The notes under the pieces were generated by a model. That model made no database searches and had not been told where the DNA came from. It saw only the letters and a list, made by a program, of their open reading frames with translations. Shown one piece after another: positions 41,795-51,668 of a stretch of DNA of 64,000 nt (within the stretch, counting starts at the first letter, position 1; each line of letters starts with the position of its first letter). Location: positions 29,136 to 93,135 of the forward strand of contig NZ_CZJT01000169.1 in assembly GCF_900010755.1 (NCBI RefSeq), written 5' to 3'. Made by a program: the position numbers and the translations under genes. The DNA is from Paeniglutamicibacter antarcticus (GTDB lineage: Bacteria; Actinomycetota; Actinomycetes; Actinomycetales; Micrococcaceae).

Positions 41795-41882
41795 GTGACA
41801 CAGGTTACGGCACCGAACGCCACTAAGCTACCCGCGAGTAACTTGTTTTATGGACGACTCGTCCCCCAACACGATGCCTTTT

Positions 41883-41897
41883 TGTAGGGTTCCTACA
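41883..41897. promoter_or_regulatory. Palindrome upstream of accD (shared with accA)
   Basis: The dyad TGTAGG-GTT-CCTACA lies 92 bases before the accD ATG, in the region divergent to the SDR gene. The same dyad with ATT in the centre lies before accA at 57130-57144. A -10-like TAGACT at 41921-41926 lies just downstream. Confidence 0.75.
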
Positions 41898-41988
41898 CAC
41901 AAATCGGTCCAAACCCTCACTAGACTGGCCGAGGTGGCATAGTTATTGTGCCTTTCCTACTACGCAACTACCCCAAGGGAGCCACGGG

Positions 41989-43602
41989 ATGACCCAGAGC
42001 CGCATCGACGACGCCACGGAATCGATCGACCTGTCGACCACGGCCGGCAAGATCGCCGAACTCCGCCGCCGTGAAGCCCTCGCCCAGGCCCCTTCGGGTC
42101 TCGAAGCCATCGAAAAGCAGCACGCACGCGGCAAGCACACAGCCCGCGAGCGCATCGAGATGCTGATGGATGAGGGATCCTTCATCGAATTCGACGCCCT
42201 TGCAGTGCACCGCACCTCAGCGTTCGGCATGGACAAGAAGCGCCCGTTGGGCGACGGCTTGGTCTCCGGCTACGGCACCGTCGACGGCCGCCAAGTCGCC
42301 GTCTACTCGCAGGATTTCACCGTCTACGGTGGCTCGCTTTCCCAGGTCAACGGCGAGAAGATCGTCAAGGTCCAGGAATTTGCACTGCGCAACGGCTGCC
42401 CGGTCGTGGGCATCCTCGACGGCGGCGGCGCCCGCATCCAGGAGGGCGTGGCATCGCTTGCCATGTTCGCTGACATCTTCCGCAACAACGTGCATGCCTC
42501 CGGCGTGGTCCCGCAGATCTCACTGATCATGGGCCCGAGCGCCGGCGGCGCCGCCTACTCCCCCGCACTGACCGACTACGTGATCATGGTGGACAAGACC
42601 AGCCACATGTTCATCACCGGCCCCGACGTCATCAAGACCGTCACCGGCGAGGAAGTGGACATGGAGACCCTGGGTGGTGCGCGCCAGCACAACGCCAACA
42701 CCGGAACCGCAACCTACCTGGCCACCGACGAGCAGGACGCCATCGAGTTCTGCAAGGAACTGCTTGAATTCCTGCCCTCGAACAACGTCTCAGAGGCACC
42801 GTCGGTGGAGTTCGACGAGGAACTCGAGCTCACCGCCGAGGACCTGGAGCTGGACACGCTGATCCCGGACTCGGCCAACCAGCCGTACGACATGCGCAAG
42901 GTGATCGAACACATCGTCGATGACGGAATCTTCCTGGAAATGCAGTCCCTCTACGCGCCGAACGTGATGATCGGCTACGCCCGCGTCGAAGGCTCCACCA
43001 TCGGCATCGTCGCCAACCAGCCGATGCAGTTCGCCGGCACGTTGGACATCGCCGCCTCGGAGAAGGCAGCCCGGTTCGTACGCAACTGCGACGCCTTCAA
43101 CATCCCGATCCTCACCCTGGTTGACGTCCCGGGCTTCCTGCCGGGCAAGGACCAGGAGTTCCAGGGCATCATCCGCCGCGGCGCCAAGCTGCTCTACGCC
43201 TACGCCGAGGCCACCGTGCCCAAGCTGACGGTGATCACCCGCAAGGCCTACGGCGGAGCATACATCGTGATGGGCTCCAAGAAGCTCGGCGCGGACATCA
43301 ACTTGGCCTGGCCGACGGCGCAGATCGGCGTCATGGGCGCCCAGGGCGCGGTGAACATCCTCTACCGCCGCGACCTTGCGGCAGTTGCCGCCGAAGGTGG
43401 CGACGTCGAGGCACGCCGCACCGCAATCATCGAGGGCTACGAGGCAGAACTGCTGAACCCCTACCAGGCCGCCGAGCTTGGTTACGTCGATGCGGTCATC
43501 GCCCCGTCGGACACCCGCTTGCAGATCGTGCGCGGCCTGCGCGCCACGCGCGACAAGCACGCGGCGCTGCCGGCCAAGAAGCACGGGAACATCCCGCTGT
43601 GA
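41989..43602 (+). CDS. accD: Acyl-CoA carboxylase carboxyltransferase (beta) subunit
   Basis: A 537-residue carboxyltransferase of the PccB/AccD5 type. It moves carboxyl from carboxybiotin to acetyl-CoA, propionyl-CoA or a longer acyl-CoA for fatty-acid or methylmalonyl supply. Two crotonase-fold halves are seen; the oxyanion holes lie at GPSAGGAAYSPAL and RKAYGGAYIVMGS, with LVDVPGFLPG in the second half. It starts MTQSRIDDATESIDLSTTAGK, as actinobacterial homologues do. Its stop overlaps accE by four bases (GTGA). The biotin-bearing partner AccA is 13.6 kb downstream. Acyl specificity cannot be read from the sequence. Confidence 0.95.
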   Translation: MTQSRIDDATESIDLSTTAGKIAELRRREALAQAPSGLEAIEKQHARGKHTARERIEMLMDEGSFIEFDALAVHRTSAFGMDKKRPLGDGLVSGYGTVDGRQVAVYSQDFTVYGGSLSQVNGEKIVKVQEFALRNGCPVVGILDGGGARIQEGVASLAMFADIFRNNVHASGVVPQISLIMGPSAGGAAYSPALTDYVIMVDKTSHMFITGPDVIKTVTGEEVDMETLGGARQHNANTGTATYLATDEQDAIEFCKELLEFLPSNNVSEAPSVEFDEELELTAEDLELDTLIPDSANQPYDMRKVIEHIVDDGIFLEMQSLYAPNVMIGYARVEGSTIGIVANQPMQFAGTLDIAASEKAARFVRNCDAFNIPILTLVDVPGFLPGKDQEFQGIIRRGAKLLYAYAEATVPKLTVITRKAYGGAYIVMGSKKLGADINLAWPTAQIGVMGAQGAVNILYRRDLAAVAAEGGDVEARRTAIIEGYEAELLNPYQAAELGYVDAVIAPSDTRLQIVRGLRATRDKHAALPAKKHGNIPL

Positions 43603-43826
43603 TCGACGAACAGCAGCAGGCTCCGGCGGAGACAGCGCTGCGCTTCACCCACGGTTCCCCGAGCGCCGAAGAAATCGCCGCGGTCACGGCCGTGCTCGCT
43701 GCCATGCAAAACGCTCCCGCTTCCGCCGATGCATCGGCCGGAACCGGGATCGTTCGACGCACTAGCGTGCGCCGCCGCCGCCTGCTGGCCAGCGCCCCCC
43801 AACCTTGGCGTACGGGCCGGCACTAG
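43599..43826 (+). CDS. accE: Acyl-CoA carboxylase epsilon subunit
   Basis: A 75-residue protein starting with GTG inside the accD stop. The core RFTHGSPSAEEIAAVTAVLAAM matches the actinobacterial AccE pattern (a short strand followed by SxEEIAAV-type helix). The C-terminus is basic and ends WRTGRH-like. The small epsilon subunit stabilises the AccA-AccD complex. Annotation pipelines often miss such genes. A hairpin terminator follows. Confidence 0.85.
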   Translation: MIDEQQQAPAETALRFTHGSPSAEEIAAVTAVLAAMQNAPASADASAGTGIVRRTSVRRRRLLASAPQPWRTGRH

Positions 43827-43856
43827 CCAAGCGCCAGAAACCGGAGCAAGGTGTGA

Positions 43857-43910
43857 GCCTGCGGAATGCCGGGAACTGTTTTAACAGTTCCTGCCCATCA
43901 TTCCGCAGGC
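43857..43910 (+). terminator. Terminator after accE (nested hairpin)
   Basis: The outer 12-bp stem (GCCTGCGGAATG at 43857-43868, complement at 43899-43910) encloses an inner stem GGAACTGTT/AACAGTTCC, and TTTTCT follows. It ends the accD-accE transcript. Confidence 0.85.
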
Positions 43911-44013
43911 TTTTCTGCCCTCCCGGAGAGGCACCCGGGCAGATTCCCTGGATTTCAAAAATTGTTCGGAAATAATCTTCAATAACCGCTTCATAGGCGC
44001 TTAGGCTGGTGGC

Positions 44014-45681
44014 ATGACCAACACCACAACCGCGCGCCAACCCAGCGCCATCGATGCCGTAGCCACCGACTACTTCAAAGAGCTCCTCAAGCTCTCCCCG
44101 GAATTCGCGACTTCCCTGGGATTGCCAGGATCCGAATCCGGCTACTCCGACTACTCGCCGGCCGGTACCGCCGCCCAGGTTGCTGCGGCTGGTGTTGCCC
44201 TTGCTGCTCTCGGAACACTGCAGCCGGTCGATGCCGTCGATGACATCACCCTCAGCGCAATGCGCGAGCGGCTCGGCCTGGAGATCGAAATTGCCAACAC
44301 GCACCGTGCCGAGCTGAACAACATCGCCTCCCCCGCACAGGAGCTGCGTGCCATCTTCGATCTGATGCCACAGGAAAATGCTCAGGACTACGCATTCATT
44401 GCCGATCGCATGCACAACCTGCCAGCGGCCATGGACGGCTACATCGCCTCGCTGCGCGATGCTGCGGCACGCGGCTTGGTTTCGGCCTCCCGCCAGGTCA
44501 AGATCGTGATCACCCAGGGCCGTGACTACGCCAAAGACGGCGGGTTCTTCGACTCCCTGGCCGCTGCCGGAGCCGAAACCGCATCCGAACTCGGCGAGCG
44601 CCTCTCTGCAGGCGCACAGCTATCCAAGGCCGCCTATGTGAAGCTCGCGGACGTACTTGAAAATGAATTGCTCACGCTGGCCCCGGAAAAAGACGCGGTC
44701 GGCCGGGAGTACTACTCGCTGATGTCCCGCCGTTTCTTGGGTGCGGCAGTGGACCTTGAAGAAACCTACGCCTGGGGCGTGCAGGAACTTGCAAACATCA
44801 TCGCCGAGCAGGAGCGAGTCGCCGACCAGGTGTCCCCCGGCGCCTCGATCACCGAGGCCAAGGCCATTCTCAACGCGGATACCACCCGCCAACTCAAAGG
44901 CACCGAAGCACTTCAGGCCTGGATGCAGGAAAAGTCCGACGCTGCCATCCAAGCGCTTGCCGGAACACACTTCGATATCCCCGCGCCCATGGACAAAATC
45001 CAATGCATGATCGCTCCCACCCAGGAGGGCGGCATCTACTACACCGGGCCGTCGGAGGACTTCTCACGCCCCGGCCGCATGTGGTGGTCGGTGCCCGCAG
45101 GCGAGGACCAGTTCACCACCTGGGCCGAACTGACAACCGTTTACCACGAGGGCGTCCCGGGCCACCACCTGCAGATAGCTACCGCCGTGCTGGCCAGTGA
45201 CACACTGAACGACTGGCGCCGCCACGCCTGCTGGACCTCCGGTCATGGCGAAGGCTGGGCATTGTATGCAGAACGCTTGATGTTCGATCTGGGTTTCCTC
45301 TCCGATCCGGGAGACTACATGGGCATGCTAGATGCCCAGCGCATGCGGGCAGCCCGCGTCGTCTTTGACATCGGTGTGCACCTGGAACTTGAAATTCCCG
45401 AGGCTTGGGGCACCGGCACCTGGGATTCGGAGAGCGGCTTTGCCTTCCTGGAAAAGAACCTGGATATCTCCGCAGGCCAGCTAGAGTTCGAATTCACCCG
45501 CTACCTCGGCTGGCCCGGCCAGGCTCCCGCATACAAGGTGGGCCAGCGTCTCTGGGAACAGATTCGCGATGAACGTTCAGCCCGGGAAGGGGATGACTTC
45601 GACTTGAAGGCTTTCCACTCGCAGGCACTAAAAGTCGGTTCTGTCGGCCTTGACACCCTCAAAGAGGCACTGCTGAGCTAA
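44014..45681 (+). CDS. DUF885 family metallopeptidase-like protein
   Basis: A 555-residue DUF885 protein, a family related to zinc metallopeptidases. The key segment TVYHEGVPGHHLQIATA carries the HExxxxHH-like metal motif, and HACWTSGHGEGWALYAERLM provides the downstream Glu. No signal peptide is visible, so it is probably cytosolic. Its natural substrate is not known, although family members hydrolyse peptides. It is monocistronic, between the accE terminator and a strong hairpin at 45791. It opens the block that separates accE from maf and accA. Confidence 0.88.
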   Translation: MTNTTTARQPSAIDAVATDYFKELLKLSPEFATSLGLPGSESGYSDYSPAGTAAQVAAAGVALAALGTLQPVDAVDDITLSAMRERLGLEIEIANTHRAELNNIASPAQELRAIFDLMPQENAQDYAFIADRMHNLPAAMDGYIASLRDAAARGLVSASRQVKIVITQGRDYAKDGGFFDSLAAAGAETASELGERLSAGAQLSKAAYVKLADVLENELLTLAPEKDAVGREYYSLMSRRFLGAAVDLEETYAWGVQELANIIAEQERVADQVSPGASITEAKAILNADTTRQLKGTEALQAWMQEKSDAAIQALAGTHFDIPAPMDKIQCMIAPTQEGGIYYTGPSEDFSRPGRMWWSVPAGEDQFTTWAELTTVYHEGVPGHHLQIATAVLASDTLNDWRRHACWTSGHGEGWALYAERLMFDLGFLSDPGDYMGMLDAQRMRAARVVFDIGVHLELEIPEAWGTGTWDSESGFAFLEKNLDISAGQLEFEFTRYLGWPGQAPAYKVGQRLWEQIRDERSAREGDDFDLKAFHSQALKVGSVGLDTLKEALLS

Positions 45682-46524
45682 ACATCTGGGTTGGTATTGG
45701 CCGACGTTCCAAAGGCCATGGTTCCACGGTGGTCTGCTGACCCAGAACCACGGTGAATGGACCCTGGAACAAACCCCATTGAATCGCTACGCGAAGGGCC
45801 CTGGCCACCCGGCCATGGCCCTTCGCCGCGTCTACGTGGATCCGGGAATTATCGGCGCTCCGAGTTACTCCGCTTATGTCCAGACAACGGCACCCGTGGG
45901 CCCTCGGAAGGCATGGAACCAAGCCCCGTCTGTCACTGGTTGAGAGTGGGGCTGGTCGGTCCCTCAGGACCACCGACGGGTCCAAGCTCGAATTTCGTAA
46001 AGGCTATGGAACGGCATACATACCCCCGGTTAGGCAACGAACGTTGTAGCTCCGGACCGAAAAACGAAGCTTGTCTCCGGCTTTGACCAAGGATGGGGAG
46101 TCATTTTTCAACGCCGGGAAAACAGGTCTACGCCCCACTACCACGGCCGCAATGCCGAGTGCTGGACCCATTGGCTGACGGCCGACGCTAATGCAATTCG
46201 CGGTGGATTCGAAAAGAGCGCTTTGAGGGTGAACAACAGGGTGAATAGTCGGCGTTCATACTCCCAGACGGGTCATTTCTTGAGATGGTAGATCTTATCA
46301 ATGCGAAATACGTTGGAATGACCACGACACAGATTCCTTGCTAACTCCATTCCACGTATTAATTGCGCCAGTACTGGGGGAAAATCGCAATGTGAAGTGG
46401 GTGCAAACTTGGGGGATGCATCAACAATAAGGGAAGAGATTCCGGGTTGAGTCTTGGTGGAATCATTTCCCCGTAGTGCCAGGTGATCCACACCCACCGG
46501 TACAGCGGGGCTACGGGTATTTGG
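45682..46524. other. 843-base region without a supported gene
   Basis: A stem-loop at 45791-45826 (15-16 bp, one mismatch, four-base loop; arm GCGAAGGGCCCTGGCC) lies 110 bases past the DUF885 stop and probably ends that transcript. The rest contains only short frames without motifs or ribosome-binding sites. The base composition falls toward the LuxR-type gene. It may contain decayed DNA. Confidence 0.45.
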
Positions 46525-49173
46525 TTAGTCGCGGTCTTGCTGTTCCGGGGAAACGATCAAGCCTTGAATGCGGGCCACATCAATGGCGGCGGCGCGCTCA
46601 GAAACCCCTAGTTTCCGGTACACGCTTCTTAGCTGGCTCTTGACAGTATTGATAGACACGAATTGGCGTTCTGCAATTTCGGCGAAGCTTCCCGTCGAAA
46701 CCAATTCGGTCAACACCGCCAGTTCCCGTTCACTGAGCACCACCAGGCTCAATCCCCCTGGAATGTTGGAAACCGCGGATCCGTGGACAGCTAGTCTGAT
46801 TTTCATTTTCTGTGCCTCTTTAAGCACGTTCTGAAGGTCCGGTGCCGGAAGAAAATTTAGGGCAAGGCTCAACCCGAATTCCTCGCTCAGCGCAGCCACA
46901 ACCCGCATGGGACCGGCAACTTCGTTCTGTTTCTTGTTCTGCAAAGATGCAGCAAGTACCATCACTGCCTGCTCAAAGCGGGAACGCGGTGAGACCGGGT
47001 TGCCTGCTGAAGTACACAGACGCAACGCCTCAGCGGCATCACCTTGCGACAACCTGATGCGAGCCTGCAAAATGCTACTTGTCTCGACCCCCATGCTTTT
47101 CTTCTGGGTAACCCTGAGCGCATTGCTGGCGTCCCCCGCGGCAAGGCTTAGCAGGCTGGACGCAACATCAAGCATCTGCCGGCCGGTCTTCTGCGCGATG
47201 GGCTGTTCGTGTTCCCGGGTCAGAAACCCCTGCATGCGAACCAGCGACCCCGTCGTTTCCCCCCGGATAATTGCCAACATCGATTCGGCAAGCCTAATCA
47301 CCGGCCAAAATTCGTTATTTTCCACGCCGATGACCAGCAAATCTAGCCAGCCTTGCGCGTCCTCGAAGCGTTGTTCTTCCATGGCGCAGAAAAAGGATGC
47401 GATCCGAAAGGGACTGGCAAAGTACGCGTTGGTTTCGGGTTTTGACCAGAGTTCCGGAAACGACGACTGCAGCTGGGCCTTGGCTTTATGGATATTCCCG
47501 TCCAGCGCATGGAAGTAGGCCAGGATCGTCCCTGCGTAATTTCCCCGGTCACCGTCTCCATGTTTACCGTCGGCTGACACACCGTATTCGACAACTTCCA
47601 TGGCTTCGTCACGTATGGATCCGCTGTGCAGAGACAACGCGAACTGGACAAGAATAGACCCTTCGAAGCGCCCGATGCTGTCTCGCTCCTCGGGTGTCAT
47701 CGCTCGATACAGTTTCACTCCGGCTCTGGCAGTACGCACGGCTGCATCCCCCAAACCGCTAAGTCGCATGGCAACCGATTCAACCATGATCAACAGCAAA
47801 CGATCGGTGGGGTGGGCGTTCCGGGCAATTGTGTGGGCGCTTGCCGCCGCCAGAGCCAATAATTCGAGGGTTTTGAATTTGAACTTTCCAGTGGCGCTGT
47901 AGGCCACGGCCAAACAGATGGCCAGCAGTGGATGTTTCGCCAGCACAGTCATCGGCAACGCATCGAGCAGGTAGGCACCCCGCTGTCCTAATTCCCCTTC
48001 GAGGTACTCATCGGCATGATGTCGGATTACGTCGGAAGCCAAGCCGTAATCAGCACCATCTAGGGCGAACCGAAGCGCCCTAAATGCGGAACCTTGGGCG
48101 AGTTCAAATCGGGCACAACACAGGTTGAGTTCGCGAAGCCGTTCAGGTGACGGTGCAAGATATGCCTCTTTCAAGGCATTTCGGAGCACACGGTTGATCT
48201 GGTATTCCCGTTCCGGGTTGCGTGTGGAACGGTGGATCAACCCTCGCGCCTCAAGGTCCGGTAGCCAGTGCGACTGGGCCTTGGGATAAATCAACGGCAC
48301 AAGCTGTTCATCGATGAAACTGGGCACCGACAGTGTCGCAAGGAACTGAAGTTGCTCTGCTTCAAGCCCTGTATTTTGGACATGTAGCAACACATCGCGG
48401 CGCACGGCTGCTTTGATTGCGTCGACGCTGGCCCGGGTTTCGGGGTCCGAATGAAAACCATGGGTCCGCTTCCGCGGATCGAGATTTTCACCAAGGGACG
48501 TTAGAAAAGTTCCCCCATAGGAACGTGGGCTTTTCATGGTCTCGGCACGCAATTTGGCCAAGCGAAGTAGTGCGACGGAGCCGCCTGATTCTTCGGTTAT
48601 TTCCTGTGCAAAGTTCTCAAGCACTGTTCCGGCAAAGTACGCCTTGGCTTCCTCCGCCGTGAAGGCAAACTCTTGTGGCGGGACCACTGCAATTTCAACT
48701 GGTGAGAGGCTTCGGCGGCGTTCCATGTCCAAAAGTTCGTGGGTGATAATCACGAACCGCCGCTCTGGATATTCCACGGCAAGTGATTCCAAAGTCGCCG
48801 AGAGTTCACTGTCATGTATAGCGCTAAAGGCGTCAAGCACCAGCAGGTGCGAATCAGGTGTGGTGCTGCGCTCAAAGTGCAACAGGATTTGGGCTTTCCG
48901 CATTTCGGCTAGGCCCTGCAGCTCGGAAGAACTTGCCGGTTCACTCAGGTCCGCACTGGTGTTGGGAACCAGTTCGGCATCGAGCGAGGCGAGATTGATC
49001 CAGCCCCATGATCCGGCTTCCGGGGCGCAACGTTTCAACCAATCAAGAACGGCAGTGCTTTTCCCGACTCCCATCGGTCCCCTGAGAATCGAAATCGAGG
49101 AACCCACCGAATTGTTAAACAGCGCGTCAAGGCGTTGGCGTATCAGGGTATTGGCAGCATGCCCCCAACCCAT
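46525..49173 (-). CDS. Large LuxR-family (MalT/LAL-type) STAND regulator
   Basis: An 882-residue regulator. The N-terminal P-loop is GPMGVGKST at residues 32-40, and a Walker B-like strand HLLVLDAFS lies about 80 residues further on. A long helical, TPR-like middle follows, and the C-terminal LuxR helix-turn-helix reads VVLSERELAVLTELVSTG then EIAERQFVSINTVKSQLRSV. These features define ATP-dependent MalT-like activators. The effector is unknown. The ATG at 49173 follows GGGGG. By eye the gene has clearly lower G+C than its neighbours, suggesting acquisition. It is divergent from the DAACS transporter gene, its most likely target. Confidence 0.87.
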   Translation of the reverse strand: MGWGHAANTLIRQRLDALFNNSVGSSISILRGPMGVGKSTAVLDWLKRCAPEAGSWGWINLASLDAELVPNTSADLSEPASSSELQGLAEMRKAQILLHFERSTTPDSHLLVLDAFSAIHDSELSATLESLAVEYPERRFVIITHELLDMERRRSLSPVEIAVVPPQEFAFTAEEAKAYFAGTVLENFAQEITEESGGSVALLRLAKLRAETMKSPRSYGGTFLTSLGENLDPRKRTHGFHSDPETRASVDAIKAAVRRDVLLHVQNTGLEAEQLQFLATLSVPSFIDEQLVPLIYPKAQSHWLPDLEARGLIHRSTRNPEREYQINRVLRNALKEAYLAPSPERLRELNLCCARFELAQGSAFRALRFALDGADYGLASDVIRHHADEYLEGELGQRGAYLLDALPMTVLAKHPLLAICLAVAYSATGKFKFKTLELLALAAASAHTIARNAHPTDRLLLIMVESVAMRLSGLGDAAVRTARAGVKLYRAMTPEERDSIGRFEGSILVQFALSLHSGSIRDEAMEVVEYGVSADGKHGDGDRGNYAGTILAYFHALDGNIHKAKAQLQSSFPELWSKPETNAYFASPFRIASFFCAMEEQRFEDAQGWLDLLVIGVENNEFWPVIRLAESMLAIIRGETTGSLVRMQGFLTREHEQPIAQKTGRQMLDVASSLLSLAAGDASNALRVTQKKSMGVETSSILQARIRLSQGDAAEALRLCTSAGNPVSPRSRFEQAVMVLAASLQNKKQNEVAGPMRVVAALSEEFGLSLALNFLPAPDLQNVLKEAQKMKIRLAVHGSAVSNIPGGLSLVVLSERELAVLTELVSTGSFAEIAERQFVSINTVKSQLRSVYRKLGVSERAAAIDVARIQGLIVSPEQQDRD

Positions 49174-49404
49174 GGCATCCCCCTGAGATTATCCATCGAG
49201 CGAATTCCTCAACCAGCGAGCATGGAAGATAAGGAACAACCTTTAATCCGTCAGCCCCATGTTAGGAAAATTCAGCTTAACACCGTGACTCGGCAATGTG
49301 AAACACTTCACAGAACCCGGGCAATAATCGGGAATAAACCCGGGTTGCGTAACATTTCTCAATGCTGGCTTTCTTTGGTATCGTCTGCCGCTTACCTTCT
49401 ATAG
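49174..49404. promoter_or_regulatory. Divergent region between LuxR-type gene and DAACS gene
   Basis: The 230 bases hold two candidate dyads: GTGAA-N4-TTCAC at 49298-49311, and AACCCGGG at 49314 repeated as the palindrome AACCCGGGTT at 49337-49346. Either could serve the LuxR-type regulator. No test of this is possible here. Confidence 0.35.
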
Positions 49405-50808
49405 GTGACTACATCAACTTCCACACCGAAACGCCGTCTGCCCTCATGGGCCACCGCATTCGGTCCGCAAATCATCATTGCACTGTTGGTCGGGTTGGGC
49501 CTGGGACTCTTGGCCAAATACACAGGCCATTCCAAGGAAACCCCCAACGGCTTGGGTATCACCCTGGCAACCATTGGCTCTAGCTACGTTTCACTCCTGA
49601 AGGCAGCTGTCATCCCGCTGGTGTTCTTCGCAGTGGTGGCATCAATCGCCAACCTTTCCAAGGTCACCAATGCTGCCCGCCTGGCGTGGCAGACAATCCT
49701 CTGGTTCGGTATCACCTCGCTGGTTTCGGTGATCATTGGCATTGTCCTTGGACTGGTCTTGCGCCCCGGCGCAGGCACCGGACAGGCAGCACCGCCGGAA
49801 TACACCGGACGCACCGGCGACTGGTGGGCATTCCTGATTGGGCTCATCCCGTCGAACTTCCTTGGCCTTGGAGCCACGTCGCAGGTTTCGGCCACGGGCG
49901 ACGTAGCCACAGCACTGAACTTCAATGTGCTGCAGGTGCTGGTCATCGCAATCACCGTGGGCGTTGCGGCCCTGAAGGTCGGCGACGCAGCTCGCCCGTT
50001 CCTCGAATTTTCAACAGCAACGCTCTCCGTCATCCAGAAGATTCTCTGGTGGATCATCCGCCTTGCACCCCTGGGCACCGTCGGACTGATCGGCAATGCG
50101 GTTGCCACCTACGGTTGGGACACCATTGGCGCACTGGGCAAGTTCTCCGTGGCGATCTACATCGGCTTGGCCCTGGTGCTCTTCGTGTTCTACCCGGTAC
50201 TGGTCCGCGCACACGGCTTGAGCATCAAGCAGTACTTCTCCGGTGTCTGGCCGGCCGTTCAGCTGGCATTCGTCTCGCGCTCCTCGATCGGCACCCTTCC
50301 GCTGACCCAGCGCGTCACCGAACGCAACCTCGGAGTGCCCTCAGGTTACGCATCCTTCGCCGTGCCACTGGGCGCCACCACCAAGATGGACGGTTGCGCC
50401 GCGATCTACCCGGCGATCTCCGCGATCTTCGTCGCCCAGTTCTTCGGCATCGATCTGTCGCTCACCGACTACCTGCTGATCGCCTTGGTTTCAGTGCTCG
50501 GCTCGGCAGCAACCGCCGGCACCACCGGCGCCGTGGTCATGCTGACCCTGACGCTGTCCACCATCGGCCTGCCACTGGCAGGCGTCGGACTGATCCTGGC
50601 CGTCGACCCGATCCTGGACATGGGCCGCACCGCGGTAAACGTTGCAGGGCAGGCCCTGGTTCCGACCATCGTCGCCAAGCGCGAGGGCATTTTGGACGAG
50701 GAGCTGTACAACGCACCGCGTCTGGGCGACCCGTTCAACGACGACTTCGCCAACGCCGGCCAGGCAGCAGCTGACGCCAAGTCCGATACCGAGAAGGTTT
50801 CCGCCTAA
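49405..50808 (+). CDS. Dicarboxylate/amino acid:cation symporter (DAACS family)
   Basis: A 467-residue transporter of the GltP/DctA family. It should import glutamate, aspartate or C4-dicarboxylates with H+ or Na+. Seen: eight-helix pattern with re-entrant loops, the serine-containing VSRSSIGTLPLTQRV loop (normally SSSAATLP), PLGATTKMDGCA, and LAVDPILDMGRTAVNVAGQA, which has the substrate-binding Asp/Arg region. The GTG at 49405 is chosen from the start of family similarity; no good ribosome-binding site is visible, so a leaderless transcript is possible. A clear terminator follows. Confidence 0.9.
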   Translation: MTTSTSTPKRRLPSWATAFGPQIIIALLVGLGLGLLAKYTGHSKETPNGLGITLATIGSSYVSLLKAAVIPLVFFAVVASIANLSKVTNAARLAWQTILWFGITSLVSVIIGIVLGLVLRPGAGTGQAAPPEYTGRTGDWWAFLIGLIPSNFLGLGATSQVSATGDVATALNFNVLQVLVIAITVGVAALKVGDAARPFLEFSTATLSVIQKILWWIIRLAPLGTVGLIGNAVATYGWDTIGALGKFSVAIYIGLALVLFVFYPVLVRAHGLSIKQYFSGVWPAVQLAFVSRSSIGTLPLTQRVTERNLGVPSGYASFAVPLGATTKMDGCAAIYPAISAIFVAQFFGIDLSLTDYLLIALVSVLGSAATAGTTGAVVMLTLTLSTIGLPLAGVGLILAVDPILDMGRTAVNVAGQALVPTIVAKREGILDEELYNAPRLGDPFNDDFANAGQAAADAKSDTEKVSA

Positions 50809-50845
50809 CAAAGTTCGCCAAGATGTAGTCGCTTAGACACTGATA

Positions 50846-50891
50846 GCCGTATTCGGTGGCCCGCCCCTTCAGGCGGACCACCGAATACGGC
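50846..50891 (+). terminator. Rho-independent terminator after the DAACS gene
   Basis: A 14-bp perfect stem (GCCGTATTCGGTGG at 50846-50859, complement at 50878-50891) is followed by CATTTTTG. Confidence 0.88.
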
Positions 50892-50975
50892 CATTTTTGT
50901 GTCCCCGGGAGAAACCCCCAATTTTCAGGGCAGCATGCCGCTTCCATGCATTCCTTTTCCGCACACTCCCAGAAA

Positions 50976-50997
50976 TTGCACAGCATGCAAGTTTGCA
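50976..50997. promoter_or_regulatory. Candidate TetR operator (overlapping TTGCA/TGCAA half-sites)
   Basis: TTGCA-N5-TGCAA at 50976-50990 is followed two bases later by TTGCA at 50993-50997. These three alternating half-sites end 15 bases before the TetR GTG. They could bind the regulator and control the TetR-MMPL-maf transcript. Confidence 0.45.
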
Positions 50998-51012
50998 CGT
51001 AGTGTAGAAAGA

Positions 51013-51663
51013 GTGAGATCCTCCGAAATTCCTGCGCCGTCGAGGCGGGAACTTAACAAGTCCGCCACCCGCGACGCGATTGTCCATGCAGCATTCGAAC
51101 AATTGAATACCGGAGGATTTTCGTCATTAACGGCCGAATCCGTTGCCGAGGCCGCCGGCGTTTCCCGCCGCACCCTCTTCAACTATTTTCCCTCCATAGA
51201 AGCAGCCCTCAACGAACCCACCAAACAGCTCCTTGACCGGGCTGTTTCAGCGCTTGATGGCATGGACCTGGATGTTGATTTGCTTTCCGCAGCGGTGGCC
51301 GCCGTTGAATCCCTCGTGGATCCGGCCCTCCTGGAGCCCGTGGCAACGCTGTACCTGCACGCGGCCGCGCACCCACAAATGACTCGCATGCAACTTGAAG
51401 CCTGGAACACCTGCGCCGAACAGCTCACGCAGATCGTCACGGTACGGGCCCCGCAAGGCACCGAACTTGCCGCCATGGTCTTTGCCCACGCGATCGTCGG
51501 GGCCGGCAAGGCAGCCTTTGCCCAATGGTCAAAACATCTCACAGGTCCGCTCGACGCACACAGCACGCAATTGCTGCGCACCACCTTGGCCGAAGCCATC
51601 GCCCAATTGCGCGACGGCTTCCCCTCACTGCAGCAACGCACCGACAACACCCGAAAGGCCTAA
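51013..51663 (+). CDS. TetR family transcriptional regulator
   Basis: A 216-residue TetR repressor. The N-terminal DNA-binding domain reads TRDAIVHAAFEQLNTGGFSS, then LTAESVAEAAGVSRRTLFNYF. The C-terminal ligand domain is variable. The GTG at 51013 places about 20 residues before the domain; the in-frame codons further upstream are not convincing. It is five bases from the MMPL gene, so it very probably regulates that exporter and itself. Confidence 0.87.
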   Translation: MRSSEIPAPSRRELNKSATRDAIVHAAFEQLNTGGFSSLTAESVAEAAGVSRRTLFNYFPSIEAALNEPTKQLLDRAVSALDGMDLDVDLLSAAVAAVESLVDPALLEPVATLYLHAAAHPQMTRMQLEAWNTCAEQLTQIVTVRAPQGTELAAMVFAHAIVGAGKAAFAQWSKHLTGPLDAHSTQLLRTTLAEAIAQLRDGFPSLQQRTDNTRKA

Positions 51664-51668
51664 GCACC

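Noticed and set aside
46273..46497. A 74-codon minus-strand frame downstream of the LuxR-type gene
   Set aside because: No ribosome-binding site or family resemblance, and it lies in low-G+C unassigned DNA where chance frames are expected.
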